Source: Craterostigma plantagineum
Taxonomy: Eukaryota; Streptophyta; Magnoliopsida; Lamiales; Linderniaceae
NCBI GenBank assembly: GCA_027422505.1
Contig: JAPQWV010001638.1
Coordinates: 1-64,000, forward strand
Length of the DNA stretch: 64,000 nucleotides
Direction: 5' to 3'
The notes beneath the pieces are model-generated. The model was given only the letters and a program-made list of their open reading frames with translations. It was not told the DNA's origin and did not search any database. A program made the translations under genes and the position numbers. Position 1 is the first letter of the stretch. Each line of letters begins with the position of its first letter. Positions 1 through 11,105 of this stretch are shown one piece after another.

Positions 1-305
1 CACTTTAACCGGTTAAGAATCGAAAAAGAGCGAATGTTTATTCACCCCCTCTAACACGCAACCAATCCTCAATGTATTACTTCATTCAATTTAGAAGCCG
101 CCATTACGAGCATGAAAATTCAAATGCATGGAAGAGGAACGAAAATTGTGGACAACAAAATTCTACCAAGATTTATTACAGCGTAGAGATGAATCAAAAG
201 GTAAATAATGAAGACAACGAAATTCTACTAAGATCATAGAACTAAAGTGAATCATCATAAAACGCTTATTAGAAAAGTGTGGTGTTAAACCAATATATAT
301 ATATA

Positions 306-346
<41 letters not shown>

Positions 347-371
347 AGAGAGAGAGAATGATTTAAGACAT
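1..371. other. 3' flank of the SMR-like gene, no gene seen
   Basis: This stretch follows the stop codon of the minus-strand SIAMESE-related gene, so its right part is probably that gene's 3' untranslated region. I see no conserved reading frame; the only open frame here is translated simple repeat. The one clear feature is the TA/GA microsatellite listed separately. Confidence 0.6.
292..358. repeat. compound (TA)n(GA)n microsatellite
   Basis: An uninterrupted run of TA dinucleotides passes into GA dinucleotides with one AA interruption near the right end. It lies about 15 bases beyond the stop codon of the SMR-like gene and would be transcribed in its 3' untranslated region as a UC/UA-rich tract. 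Confidence 0.95.
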
Positions 372-581
372 TCAACACATATGGTGTATGAATATTGATT
401 CCAAGTCTGGTGGATTAAAATACTCAATAAAATCGCCATAATTAATCGATTTTGAATGATATATTCTTCTCCTTTTTGGAGTAGGCGGACATTTAAACGA
501 TCCTTGAATTCTTGATTCTTTAGCTGTTGGCGTCTCAGCTGTTAAACAGTCATCTTCTTCAGCAGCACATCTTTTCTCCAT
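372..581 (-). CDS. SIAMESE-related cyclin-dependent kinase inhibitor (SMR-like)
   Basis: A 69-residue protein. SMR proteins bind CDK-cyclin complexes in the nucleus and favour exit from mitosis, endoreduplication or a stress checkpoint. The sequence shows an acidic N-terminus, a TPT segment (ETPTAKESRI), the proline-basic block CPPTPKRRR typical of the family, and the C-terminal signature FNPPDLESIF. The length fits the small members of the family. I start at the ATG at 579-581 (MEKRC). A further in-frame ATG at 600-602 is an artefact: its first base belongs to the LTR of the element inserted at 602. The element sits 15 bp before the true start, so the 5' leader and promoter are now displaced to beyond 7155. 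The gene is single-exon, as is usual for SMR genes. Function is inferred from motifs only; expression after the insertion is unknown. Confidence 0.8.
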   Translation of the reverse strand: MEKRCAAEEDDCLTAETPTAKESRIQGSFKCPPTPKRRRIYHSKSINYGDFIEYFNPPDLESIFIHHMC

Positions 582-596
582 TGTTGATGACCTTTT

Positions 597-601
597 GATC
601 A
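597..601. repeat. target-site duplication GATCA, left copy
   Basis: GATCA directly precedes the TG of the left LTR and is repeated exactly at 7151-7155 after the CA of the right LTR. Removing the element and one copy rejoins the SMR coding region to its own upstream sequence. Confidence 0.95.
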
Positions 602-1510
602 TGTTAATGTTGACTAGCTCATGTTTGACAATGTTGGGCTAACATTTCAGCCAACATTGTTGTCTGTCAACATTCGATTTTATCTTTCATGCCCAAAACC
701 GTTTAACCTTTTCTGTAGCTTTATTACTGATATGCATGACGTGGTAAAGTGCTGAAATGGGTCCAAACCGTGTGGAAAGCGTGTTGAGTTGCTTGAACGA
801 ATTTAGGAAGTACAATTACTATTAATAGAAGATTTGAAGATCAAAGGAGATCAAGTCAAGCAATTACCATAATTAGAAGATCTGAATATCAAGGAGAATT
901 AGTCAATCAGTTTACCATAAATAGAAGATAAGAGATCGACCAATGAGAGGAGAAGATCGAACTAAATATATACTATATTTAGGGAGATCTTCGAAGAGAT
1001 ATTTGAAGAGATATTCAAGGGTCTTTTTACCAATTCAAGATGGAGCCAAGACCTTAGTTATTTTCGAGCTGCAAAGTACGACTTTCGAGAGAGCTTTCAA
1101 GGAGTAACTTTGAGCGACATATTGAGCGAAAACGATGAGCGAAACACATATCGAGTTTGAGCGAGTTTTACAAATTGCGAGAGTTGTCTTTTAGTCTAGA
1201 TTTTCAAAGGTCGAAAGATCTTGTAGTTTGCAGAATCCTTTCTGATTCGTAGGTTTTGCTAGACGTGTTTTTGACTATCCTTTTTGATAGTTTGTAATCC
1301 ATCTTTATAGTGGAGTTTTGCTCCTTGAGGCACGCAGCATGTTATTTGACTTGCTGCACAGATTTACATCTCGTGTTCGTTTAAGTTTCGTCACTAAGTA
1401 ATTATATTCCGCTGTGCACCTGAATGTTAGGTTGAGTGTTACCCCGACATTTTACCCAACATCTAGTCTATACTTAGTGTTTTACATCCATATCGAACGG
1501 GACCACTTCA
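602..1510 (+). repeat. 5' LTR of the SIRE-type element
   Basis: A 909-bp direct repeat of 6236-7150, beginning TGTTAATG and ending ACTTCA. The two copies differ by scattered substitutions and a few short indels (for example the right copy has extra bases near 6690), so insertion is fairly recent but not brand new. Confidence 0.95.
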
Positions 1511-1513
1511 TAG

Positions 1514-1525
1514 TGGTATCAGAGC
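1514..1525 (+). other. primer-binding site, initiator tRNA-Met type
   Basis: TGGTATCAGAGC, the complement of the 3' end of plant initiator methionine tRNA, starts three bases after the LTR. It primes minus-strand DNA synthesis of the retrotransposon. Confidence 0.92.
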
Positions 1526-1563
1526 CTCCGCTTGACATGACTAAGCGTTTATGATCCTTTTCC

Positions 1564-2671
1564 ATGGATGTTAGAAGCTCGAACTACATCGGCAGTCCCG
1601 TGTTGGACGGCTCCAACTATGCCTATTGGAAGGTTCGCGTGCGCCAATGCATCAAATCCATAAATGTGCGAGCGTGGGAATCTGTTCTCAATGGATACAC
1701 TCCACCTCGATCTCCTCTAGATGCTGATGGTGAAGTAGTCGAAAAACCGATCGAAGAGTGGTCTATTGCCGAAAAGAATGCGGCCGAGTATAACGACAAA
1801 GCTCTTAATGCCATTTTCTCTTCGGTGGATATTTTCATGTTCAAGATCATTCAGAATTGTTCGACGGCAAAAAATGCTTGGATCAACTCCAGAGGTACTG
1901 CGAAGGCGATGCGAGCGTGAGGGAAACCAAACTACGATATCTCCTCAATCATTTTGAAAATCTCAGAATGAAAAAAGACGAGGACATCACCACATACTTC
2001 GGGAAGATTCTGACGATTTCGAGCGAGTGTGCTAGCCTCGGAGATCCGATTTCTAATAAGGTACTAGTTTCTAAAGCTTTACGTATGCTAACTGAAAAGT
2101 TTAATGTGAAGGTAGCGGCCGTCGAGGAAGCACATAATCTAGGGACGATGGAACTCAACACCTTGATGAATATCATGAAGAACTATGAGACCAACCTCGA
2201 AGTCCAAAAGAAAGCTTCACGCGGAAAAAGCATTGCTTTAGTCAGTCATCCAAGGTGCAAACTGAAGTTGACCCTGACGATGATGAGGATATGGCTATGC
2301 TCGTGAAGAATTTCACAAAGTTCCTTCAGAAGAAGAATGTCGAGCAGAATGTTGGCCCAACTTTCAGGAAGGGCCAGAATGCCAAAGCAGAACCTTCGTC
2401 TGCGCCTCCGTTTTTCAAACGCAATTCAGATGGAAAGAAGAAGAACATCGACTGGGAGACAGTGAGATGCCATGCGTGCTCGGGCTGGGGTCATTACGCC
2501 AACGAATGTGCCAATCCACTTCGCAAGCACGGCAAAGCTCTTTGGATTGATCTCCCCGATGATGAAGATGATGAACCATGCCCAAAGGACTCCAATCAAT
2601 TATCTGTGACCATACAGTCCTTCTCAGACGATGAAGAAGAGGAAGATCAACAATCGGTTTCACTGCGGTAA
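1564..2671 (+). pseudogene. gag of the SIRE-type element, frameshifted
   Basis: The capsid-nucleocapsid region. It opens with the gag motif LDGSNYAYWKVRVRQCIKS and continues through helical capsid sequence to the CCHC zinc knuckle CHACSGWGHYANEC (about 2468-2510), which binds genomic RNA, followed by an acidic tail. The coding sequence changes frame near 1860-1920 and again near 2255-2300, so no full Gag can be made. The start is the first ATG after the primer-binding site. Confidence 0.85.
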
Positions 2672-2826
2672 CTGATGTTGAGCCAACATCTGACTCAACA
2701 TCTGAAAAACATATCATTTTCGATTATGATGATTCAAACTGTTTTGATGGGTATTCTAGTTCTGATGATGCAGGTTTAGAAACTGATGTTCGTGAAGAAG
2801 TTCAGACGAATGAAGCCTTCAAACTG

Positions 2827-3366
2827 TTGTCCACGGAGTATGCGAAGGAAAAGGCGAAAAACTCAGAACTGGAAGTAATCGTGAAAACGCTGGCCGAGGA
2901 AAATGAGAAGAGTGAAAAGATGATCAAAAACCTGCTAAAAGGGATGAACAAGGTGGAAGTCGTGTTGAGGAGAAAAGACAAGGAGATCGATAAACTTCAG
3001 AAGCAAGTCGATAAGGCTGACGAGATGTTCTCAAAATTGAACAAGGGTAAATCGATTCTTGATAAGGTATTGTCAATAGGTATTTCTGATACTCATGGTT
3101 TAGGTTACAATTCACAGCATGTTCTAGATTCTGCCACTTACGATCGATCAAAGTTTGTTTTTGAAAATTCCCATGTCGCTAACGATCGATGTATGAAGCA
3201 TGCTGCTTGTAAGTCTAAGGATAGATCGTTTAAGTGTCATTATCGTATGCAGCCTGGTCATATTAAACCATACTGCTGGAAATTGAAGGGGAGATTTCTG
3301 CAAAGAAATCGATGTCGGCTGAAATGTCATCCAACATCCCGCTCAACATTGAGAAATCAGTGTTGA
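2827..3366 (+). pseudogene. C-terminal gag segment with coiled coil
   Basis: A lysine- and glutamate-rich frame with a heptad pattern (about residues 1-80) and then a second zinc-knuckle-like remnant with a lost cysteine (KCHYRMQPGHIKPYC). SIRE-lineage Gag proteins are long and carry such a coiled coil after the first knuckle. It is in a different frame from the preceding gag part and ends at a stop at 3366. It is not an independent gene. Confidence 0.65.
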
Positions 3367-3369
3367 AAG

Positions 3370-4573
3370 GTGTGTCTTCGTTCATCTGGCTCACCTTCAA
3401 ATTCTGGGAATCCAAATGCTGTTTTACCATCTAAGAAAGTTTGGGTAGAGAAATCTGTTCATAAATTCCATGTAGTATATACCTCCTTGCGAGCTAACGT
3501 GACAGGTTCTTGGTACTTCGATAGCGGGTGTTTCCGACATATGACGGGTACCAAACAGTATATAAGTGATTATATGCCTTTACGGAGCGGATCTGTGACG
3601 TTTGGAGGAGGTGCTAAAGGACGGATTCTCAGTCGAGATGACCTCGAGGACGTGTGCCAACTATCGAAAGACGAAGACAGTGTCATAATTGGGCATTACA
3701 AACTGGGCCACGTTAACAACCAAACATTGGAGCAGCTTATCAAGCATGAGGCGATCAGAGGCGTTTCGAAGCTTAAGGAGTTTGGTAAGGAGAAGTATGC
3801 GAATAATAGAGTAAAGAAATTTGGAAAAGATACTGCCAAGGTAATGAAAACACCGATGGGTTCAACTCAGAAGGTAAGTAAAGGTAATGTTGGACAGAAT
3901 GTTGACCCCACATCGTATAGTTCCATGATAGGCAGTCTATTATATCTTTCCGCTACCAGACATGACATTATGTATAGCGTATGCGTATGTGCTAGATATC
4001 AGTCTGAGCCTAAAGTTTCCCATCTTAATGCTGTGAAGCGTATTCTTCGATATGTGAGTGGATCGTGTAGCCTAGGGTTATAGTTCTCTAAAGATACAAA
4101 TATGAGTCTTGTAGGCTACAGCGATGCTGACTGGGCAGGTGACGAGGGTGATCGCAAGAGCACAAGTGGCGGCTGTTTCTTCTTAGGTAACAATTTAGTT
4201 GCATGGTACAGTAAGAAACAGAATTGTGTGTCTTTATCTACTGCTGAGTCTGAGTATGTTGCTGTGGGTAGTTGCTGTAGGCAATTAATATGGTTGAATA
4301 GCATGTTGTGTGACTATGGGTGAGTGCGAATCTGTTCTCATGTATTGTGATAACCTTAGTGCCATCAACATATCTAGGAACCCTATCCAGCATTCACGCA
4401 CAAAGCATATAGATATAAGGCATCATTTTCTGAGAGATATGGTCGAAAAAGAGTTAGTCCGCATTGAGCATATAGACACTAAGCATTAGTTAGCAGATAT
4501 TTTCACGAAAGCATTGGATTTTGAAAGGTTCTCGGACCTGAAGAAATCCATAGGATTGCACATGTCATGTTAA
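3370..4573 (+). pseudogene. pol remnant: protease stub, end of RT and RNase H
   Basis: The first part holds the aspartic protease signature in decayed form (YFDSGCFRHMTG; the family normally has DSGCSRHMTG). A trace of the GAG-pre-integrase domain follows (about 3690-3770). The frame then jumps to the end of reverse transcriptase (TPMGSTQKVS, SMIGSLLYLSA) and to RNase H (YSDADWAGD, STAESEYVA). Integrase and the catalytic YVDD part of reverse transcriptase are deleted, with the junction near 3790. Stops at 4081 and 4321 break the rest; RNase H resumes in another frame with YCDNLSAINIS and ends near 4572. Confidence 0.85.
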
Positions 4574-6235
4574 ATGTTGGTCCAACATTTGGATCAACAT
4601 AGCATATGTCAAATTTGATGGTTACTGCTTAAATGTTTGATTAAATATTCTGTTCTGTTTTCTTGTGAAATGACTTGATTCTATTCGACTGGTCCCTAAA
4701 TGAACCCAATCCCTCTTTAAAGGCTCTTGGTAATACGTCCCTAGGTACACGGCATTCGCTGTGACGATGTACTTATTGCGACAAAAAGCCAATTCTTGTT
4801 GTGTATAAGCATGCTCATAAACTCTCGGCTATCTTTAGGTATTTGGTAATAAGTTTCCTTAGGTACACGGCATTCGCGGTGACGATGTATACTATGCGAC
4901 AAAAAAGAAAACAAACCACGAAGCTGAGGGTATAATGGCAGTGCAAAAATTTGGTTAGTTATATGAGGTGAAAGGGTAATAAAGGGAACTAGTCTTGAGA
5001 AGGATTAAGCAGAAAAGTCTAGGATTACGGATTCAGGATGTTGAGTCAAATGCTAGGGCAACATGTGTGACTGTCAGTTTGATATTGCTACATTTTATGC
5101 TTTCGTTTTATTTGTGTATGGCTTTAGTACTGCATTTGTTAGTCATATGTGTCTAGTTTAGAAATCTCTCAGAATTGCATTAGAACTCTCGAAGAACAGC
5201 TTGTTACATTTGTCTCAAGTGCTCATCATCGTCGCTCAAACGGTTAGTCTTGCTTGATTCTATCTTGACTTTTGACTTTGTGTCTTTGGGTGGAATCATG
5301 ATCTGATGTGCTCATATTTGCTCGCACGACGAATACGTCCACATACTATATTTTAGCTCCATGTTTACTTAGACAGTTGTGACCTGATTCGACCTTATCC
5401 TCTAAACTGTCTAAATTATATTTGAGTGGCTCGTTGACATTACTCTCTGCCCCTACGTTTCTGATATAATTCACGGGTTATACATTCTGTGCTCATATCA
5501 ATTTTTTTTGGATTTATCTTTGATTTCTTTATGGCGAACTAACTTGTTTCTGAGTCTCAGAATGTTGGGCAGATGTTACCTCAACATCTGCTAGTTGGCT
5601 AACAGAGAAGTTCTCTGAGTCTTTTCTTTATTCCCAAAAAGGGGGAGAAGGTTGTGCAGATAAAAAGGGGGAGATAAGGAAATTCAGGGGGAGCAGTAAG
5701 GAGCCGAATAAACAGGGGAGCTGACCAAGAAGGAGAAGCAGCCGAGAAAGCATCAGAAGGAAACTCCATACTCCATTGAGAGTGAAGCTCTGATTCTTTC
5801 TATTTTGCATGCATACTTGATTTTTTCTCTAACTTTTACTATATGTATGCTGATTTGCTTCTCCGATATGTCTACATGATTGCCTGCTTACATGCCGGAT
5901 ATTTTTATTTTGCAGATTCGCGTAAAGATCGTTTTTTTTTACATGCGTGACTTTATGGTTATTTTGTGCATGCTGATCTTGTTACCTGCTTGTGTGACTA
6001 TGTGGTTTGCCGGCATGCATATGAACAGTTTACATTGTGCAGATGTTTAACTTAAGACCTCTTTATGGCTATGTACTATTTCGTAGTACTTTGAATAGTT
6101 TAATCGCTATTCTGCTTGCGTCTACTCTAACCATCTTTTAATGTTTTTGTGGTTGAATAGATTTTGCCTTCAGGGGGAGTTTTGGAACTTTTAAATCTGC
6201 ACGGGTTTTGGGAAGAAAGATAAAAAGGGGGAGAT
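4574..6235 (+). other. 3' non-coding region of the SIRE-type element
   Basis: No open frame of note. Two copies of a repeat containing GGTACACGGCATTCGC lie near 4742 and 4863. Between 5630 and 6235 the polypurine motif recurs: AAAAAGGGGGAGAAG near 5636, AAAAGGGGGAGATAAG near 5661, shorter GGGGGAG runs near 5690 and 6174, and the final one ending at 6235. Repeated polypurine tracts before the right LTR are known from the SIRE lineage. Confidence 0.7.
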
Positions 6236-7150
6236 TGTTAATGTTGACTAGCTCAGCTTTGACAATGTTGGGCTAACATTTCAGCCAACATTATTGTCTG
6301 TCAACATTCGATTTTATCTTTCATGCCCAAACCGTTTAACCTTTTTTGTAGCTTTATTTACTGATATGCAGGACGTGGTAAAGTGCTGAAATGGGTCCAA
6401 ACCGTGTGGAAAGCGTGTGGAGTTGCTTGAACGAATTTAGGAAGTACAATTACTATAAATAGAAGATTTGAAGATCAAAGGAGATCAAGTCAAGCAATTA
6501 CCATAATTAGAAGATCTGAATATCAAGGAGAATCAGTCAATCAGTTTACCATAAATACAAGATAAGAGATCGACCAATGAGAGGAGATCGAACTAAATAT
6601 ATACTATATTTAAGGAGATCTTCGAAGAGATATTCGAAGAGATATTCAAGGGATCTTTTTACCAATTCAAGATGGAGCCAAGACCTTTAAATAAGAGTTA
6701 TTTTCGAGCTGCAAAGTACGACTTTCGAGAGAGCTTTCAAGGAGTAACTTTGAGCGACATATTGAGCGAAAACGATGAGCGAAACACATATCGAGTTTGA
6801 GCGAGTTTTACATATTGCGAGAGTTGTCTTTTAGTCTAGCTTTTCAAAGGTCGAAAGATCTTGTAGTTTGCAGAATCCTTTCTGATTCGTAGGTTTTGCT
6901 AGACGTGTTTTTGACTATCCTTTTTGATAGTTTGTAATCCATCTTTATAGTGGAGTTTTGCGCCTTGAGGCACGCAGCAAGTTATTTGACTTGCTGCACA
7001 GATTTACATCTCGTGTTCGTTTAAGTTTCGTCACTAAGTAATTATATTCCGCTGTGCACTTGAATGTTAGGTTGAGTGTTACCCCGACATTTTACCCAAC
7101 ATCTAGTCTATACTTAGTGTTTTACATCCATATCGAACGGGACCACTTCA
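6236..7150 (+). repeat. 3' LTR of the SIRE-type element
   Basis: A 915-bp direct repeat of 602-1510 with the same TG...CA ends, followed by the target duplication GATCA (7151-7155). Confidence 0.95.
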
Positions 7151-7155
7151 GATCA

Positions 7156-7651
7156 AAAGAGACTTCAATAATGGAGGACTTCTCACCGAAACCCTTTTCT
7201 AAGAATCAATGACGAAATCTCATTATTTCGATCATTATATGTTTCAGAAAATCCCATTTTCAGTCTATGATGTGATATGTATTAGTGATCAGTGTTATGT
7301 CCATAAAGGAAGAAACTGTTATCTTCTTTTTTTCCTGCGTGTAGGGAAGAGGGAATATATGCAGAAGAAAGAGAAAAAGGAAAGAAAATTATTTATTATG
7401 CGGTTGGAAAGAGAAAAAAAAAGGAATGACAAATTTGAAAAGCACTTTGAGGAAAAAGAGAGAAATAAACAAAGAATATGATGAAAAGAGTCTTTAATAT
7501 GAAAGGAGGAGATGAAGAGTGTCCATGAATGTATATTTGTAGTGGAAAGAAATATGTTGAAAAAAAAGCAAGGGTTTGACTTCGTGAAAGAAATTGTTAG
7601 GAAATAGACACCTCTCGAACAAGGATTCAATGTAGATTCCGTATATGCTAG
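7156..7651 (-). promoter_or_regulatory. displaced 5' leader and promoter region of the SMR-like gene
   Basis: Before the SIRE insertion this sequence joined the SMR coding region at GATCA. It now lies 6.5 kb away from the start codon. A TATA-like stretch (ATATAATG on the minus strand) is seen near 7232-7240. The open frames here are AAG/GAA-rich low complexity without recognisable domains. The part from about 7500 resembles 29690 onward and belongs to the segmental duplication. Confidence 0.5.
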
Positions 7652-8295
7652 TGTTAGGAATCGATTGGAGCTATTTGGAGCTCAATCGAACCAAGAAAAG
7701 CACCCAAACTCACACACACTAACACAGTTTTAACGTGGTTCAGGCAGAACTTTGGTCTACGTCCACGGATCAACCGAGCCTCCTTTCGTATTAATCCCAA
7801 CACAGAGTTACACTACGTCGTGCCCTCTACAACTCTTATGTACGCACACCGAGATTTTCACTCTACGAAAAGATACAGACGCTCAAAGATGCTAGGTCGA
7901 ACTAAGAACTCTGTTTTTATACTGCTAAAGATCATGAAATAAGTATGCTGCCCGATCCATCTCAGCCGCTCGATTTAGTCTGATCCGACGCTCCAAGGCT
8001 TGCCACGTCTCCTATGCTTTCTCGCGTGACCCGACAAAACTCGCATGACGAGTTTTTAAGTGAAATAGCACCATTTAATCTGATCCGTCCAAGCCTTTGA
8101 TCATCTGCGCGCGCTATCCGACGAACGAGGTTAAATTGCCAGCTTCAAATTTCAGCCCTTCGATCGCGCGCGCGCATCTTGATCTGACGGTAACTGTAAA
8201 CCGCGACATTCCTTCAGCAGAAACACCAGTTCTTCAGCGCAGTTCGACCGGCTGATTTCTCTGGCCTATCCCGGCGGCTCGCTTGGAGAATTATT
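7652..8295. repeat. LTR-like sequence, probably a solo LTR
   Basis: Begins TGTTAGGAATCG and carries the stretch AACGTGGTTCAGGCAGAA followed by TACGTCCACGG, which I know from LTRs and TRIM-type elements of many plants. It interrupts the block that otherwise matches 29690-29990, so it inserted after the duplication. No internal region, primer-binding site or matching target duplication was found; the right limit is set only by the return of duplicated sequence at about 8300. Confidence 0.55.
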
Positions 8296-8299
8296 TACT

Positions 8300-9542
8300 T
8301 ATTTACAGATGTACATTAATTCATAAATTACTAAAGCCATTATACAAAAAAGAAAGTTTGATTTACTGAAAAGTATTCAAAACCTTCCAATTTCCACGAA
8401 AGTGAGATAACTCACTTCAAGACAAAGTCGGGTTTTATTCCACCTCACCAAGCAGCGTGTCTTTTACTTGATATATCGAAATTTCAAAATTAAAAGGTTG
8501 TATATAATTAATTTGTTTGTATATATTCAAGTCTGGAAACGAATATGGTTGAGGGGAAAACTACTATTCGTAAAACTTAATTAATTTTTATAATACATTT
8601 AAATATATATATATGAGTATAAAAAGATCACATAATATCATTAATTTTCAGACTATAGCTCAATTATAGTAAAAGGTCAATGCAAGTGTGAAAAGTAAGG
8701 TTATTATGTCAACTCTCTCATACTCTAGTGGTTTCCAGCCCATACCTACGAAGCACTTCCATTGTCTTGAAATATGAAATTCTCGGAAGAAGCACAAGTT
8801 CTCGCTTGAATTGAATAACCACATCATTCTCTGAAAGGGAAATAAATAACAAAGAAAAGGTAGAAAAAGAGTGTTGCTAATTAATTGATGATGATGCAAG
8901 AGTATTATCCGAAAAGATGGAAGACAGTGATGATCTTGATTGTTCTTATCTCAACAACAGCTCTGTCATCCTCAGGTATTAATTAGTTTTATCAATTTAT
9001 CATTTTATATTAACATTTGAAAATCTTAACTAGCTACGTCAGATTCGTATTTAATTTTGAATGATTATTATTATTATTTTATTGGTGAAAAGGGCAAGGG
9101 TTGGGAGAAAGATTTTGGTGAGAAATGAATGGATGAGGACGAACAGATATGGTCAGTGGATACCACCTTCACCAAAGATCCATGGACCCTGGGGCTTTAT
9201 TAATGCTAACCCTCCTCCTCCTCCCAATGAGTATTAGAATATATTTAATAGTCTTGTTATTTTTGGGGTTATCAAGATTTTGGGTAACGCCTGCATTTAT
9301 ATAAGGTTGTCCTTATTTAAGGTTGTTATAAATCAACTTAATGTAATAAGGAGGACATATGTAAGCAGAGAATAGAAGTTGATTGTCCGTAATTGTTCCT
9401 TAGCGGGCCTATGATTAAAATGTGCTTGCTGCTAATCTTACAATGTACTTTTTACAGCTTGGAATCAAAATGAAAATTAAGCTATCACTATCTCTCATTA
9501 GTATTATTATACTCATTGGTCGATCATAACAATGAGCTGCCC
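8300..9542. repeat. segmental duplication, copy A
   Basis: Matches 29820-36600 in the same orientation and order: the block around TTCCAATTTCCACGAAAGTG (8391 and 29949), the peptide gene exons and the 3' flank ending in ATAACAATGAGCTGCC (9527-9542 and 36601-36616). Foreign DNA interrupts both copies at different places, so the duplication is older than those insertions. A faint resumption of the copy occurs at 25637. Confidence 0.85.
8888..9237 (+). pseudogene. small secreted-peptide gene, copy A, frameshifted
   Basis: Exon 1 (8888-8975) encodes a hydrophobic signal peptide (KRWKTVMILIVLISTTALSS) and ends at a GT donor in phase 1. Exon 2 (9093-9237) follows an AG acceptor. Compared with copy B, exon 2 lacks one G in the run near 9104, which puts the spliced frame into a TGA at 9119-9121. 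Downstream, the ancestral frame is well kept: RTNRYGQWIPPSPKIHG, then a proline run and a stop at 9235-9237. The mature-peptide region is thus conserved but unreachable unless splicing differs. Two extra ATG codons precede the signal in tandem; I take the first. Confidence 0.65.
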
Positions 9543-10112
9543 CCACCATGGTTCGCCAACGCGTTGCGGACGCCGATGCGGACATGAGCGATACGAATAC
9601 GTTGCATTGTCGCGGCGCGGTCGCGGGCGATATGCAAATTTTGTAGAAACAATACCTATAATTAATTATAGATGTCAAATATGTTTTCATAGCTAATGTT
9701 TAAGAAATATCTTTTTATTTTAGTAAGGCTTAGACTCAATGGTGTGTCAATTTTAATTTTATAGGATAATTATTGTTATACCTTATTGTCTATTCAATAA
9801 TATTATCTTACCCAACTTAATTTTATAAATTATTGTTACTTTAATTTAAAAGCATATCTTTTGATATTGTTATAATATTAACTAAAACTGTGTTGAGATG
9901 TATAATCTCTATTAAATAAATATTTTTTACCATTAATACTATATATCTATTATATAAATGGTGAAGGTCCCGTAAATATTTTCATTTATTCAATTGATTT
10001 GGTTTTTCAATTCACAAATTAAATTTTATTTTAACAAAAAATTAAAGTCTTTTCTTTTTGAGTTAATAATCTTTTCAATAAGATATGTACGGTCCTATAT
10101 ATAAAAATTGTA
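9543..10112. other. left part of a large insertion, no gene seen
   Basis: At 9543 the similarity to copy B of the duplication stops and GC-rich DNA begins (ATGGTTCGCCAACGCGTTGC). The inverse, GGCGAACCGT, ends at 25637 where the similarity resumes, so 9543-25636 looks like one composite insertion. From 9650 on the sequence is AT-rich and featureless. Confidence 0.4.
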
Positions 10113-10835
10113 CAATAAGAACGGCAATCTACACATAAATACCCAATACAAAACAAAAAAGCCACTTAGGTACCTTGTCAGACATATTTTATAGCTAGGT
10201 ACCCAATGGATAAAAAAATTACACTTAGGTACCTAATCACCTAAGATTACCAAAATACCCTTATTAAATGATTTAGAATTTCATTTCAGTTTTTCTGCAA
10301 AAATCGAGCTCCAGCCTGCCGTCGACGAATTTCTTCTTTCCGACCACCTCCTTCTGCTCGTGCCGGCGCCGGACAAGGATCGAAGAGCCCCTTGAACGTT
10401 GGGTTCTCGATTTTGGGCGTTGATTTTGTCAGGTAAGCTTTTCTTTGGTTTGGTTTTGTTAATCGATTTCACGCATTTGTTCAAGGTTTAGCCCAAAATC
10501 CGGGAGTTCAATGCGATCCAAGAGCTCCATAAAAGAGTGGAATGTTAGGATTTGATAGTTATTGAGGCTAATCCATCGAGATTTCAGATTTTTTTATATA
10601 ACTGTTACGACGTACCATTTCTTATGAATATTACGTACGATTGTATGTTGTTTTACCGTACCTAAATATATTATGCGACACAGTCCGATTGGACATGTAT
10701 GTTATGTAGTATCTTTGTGTATTTATATTACGTACCAAGTAACCTGCCTATACGGTACCAAAATGTCCAGTTATGCAGTACCAATCTAAACTATACACCG
10801 TACTATTTATACAGGTTGCCATATTATCTGAAAAT

Positions 10836-11105
10836 ATGGCGTCTGCAAACTCGATTGGTGGCGGGACGTTATTTGTAATGTGTGAGTATAAAAGGGAGTC
10901 TTCCTTACTATTAATCAATGAAGCAACGACGCTTATCGATATATACGTATCCCTCCAAAGAAGGTGGTTGGATATCGATTCCCGGCATGACTCAATAAAG
11001 TATCAAGTTCCGTTCCAAAGTTCCGTTCCAAATGTGTCAATAGGATATGACTCATTGTTTTTGTCTAAATTTGGTACTGTAATGACTGCCAGTTTGGCAC
11101 AGTAA
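10836..11105 (+). CDS. MASANS reading frame of the GTAC element, copy 1
   Basis: An 89-residue frame starting MASANSIGGGTLFVMCEY. The first 61 residues are nearly identical to the frame at 35104-35358 in copy 2, while the surrounding DNA differs more, which suggests that the protein sequence was conserved when the copies formed. The pattern (small hydrophobic strand, LLINEATTLIDIYVSLQRRW, then DSIKYQVPF) resembles the PB1-like N-terminal region that precedes the transposase in many plant MULEs. From about residue 70 it runs into the GTAC array and is not protein-like. It could be a leftover first exon of the parent transposase. No splice partner was identified. Confidence 0.45.
   Translation: MASANSIGGGTLFVMCEYKRESSLLLINEATTLIDIYVSLQRRWLDIDSRHDSIKYQVPFQSSVPNVSIGYDSLFLSKFGTVMTASLAQ

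Larger units (their letters stand above)
602..7150 (+). mobile_element. SIRE/Maximus-type Copia LTR retrotransposon, internally deleted
   Basis: A 6.5 kb element with two long LTRs (602-1510 and 6236-7150), an initiator-Met primer-binding site right after the left LTR, a polypurine tract AAAAAGGGGGAGAT just before the right LTR and a perfect 5-bp target duplication. Gag, a coiled-coil segment, a protease stub and the end of reverse transcriptase plus RNase H are present. The integrase and most of the reverse transcriptase are missing, so it cannot move on its own. The large gag with coiled coil, the RNase H sequence (DADWAGDEGDRKSTSGG), the long 3' non-coding stretch and repeated polypurine tracts point to the SIRE lineage of Copia. 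It lies antisense to the SMR-like gene it interrupts. Confidence 0.93.

Noticed and set aside
1514..1525. Possible tRNA-Met fragment
   Set aside because: Only the 12-base primer-binding complement is present, as at 16048, 52329 and 61908; no tRNA cloverleaf is there.
7209..7481. 90-codon lysine-rich frame
   Set aside because: Low-complexity AAG/GAA sequence in the displaced SMR upstream region; a minus-strand frame over the same bases is equally poor.
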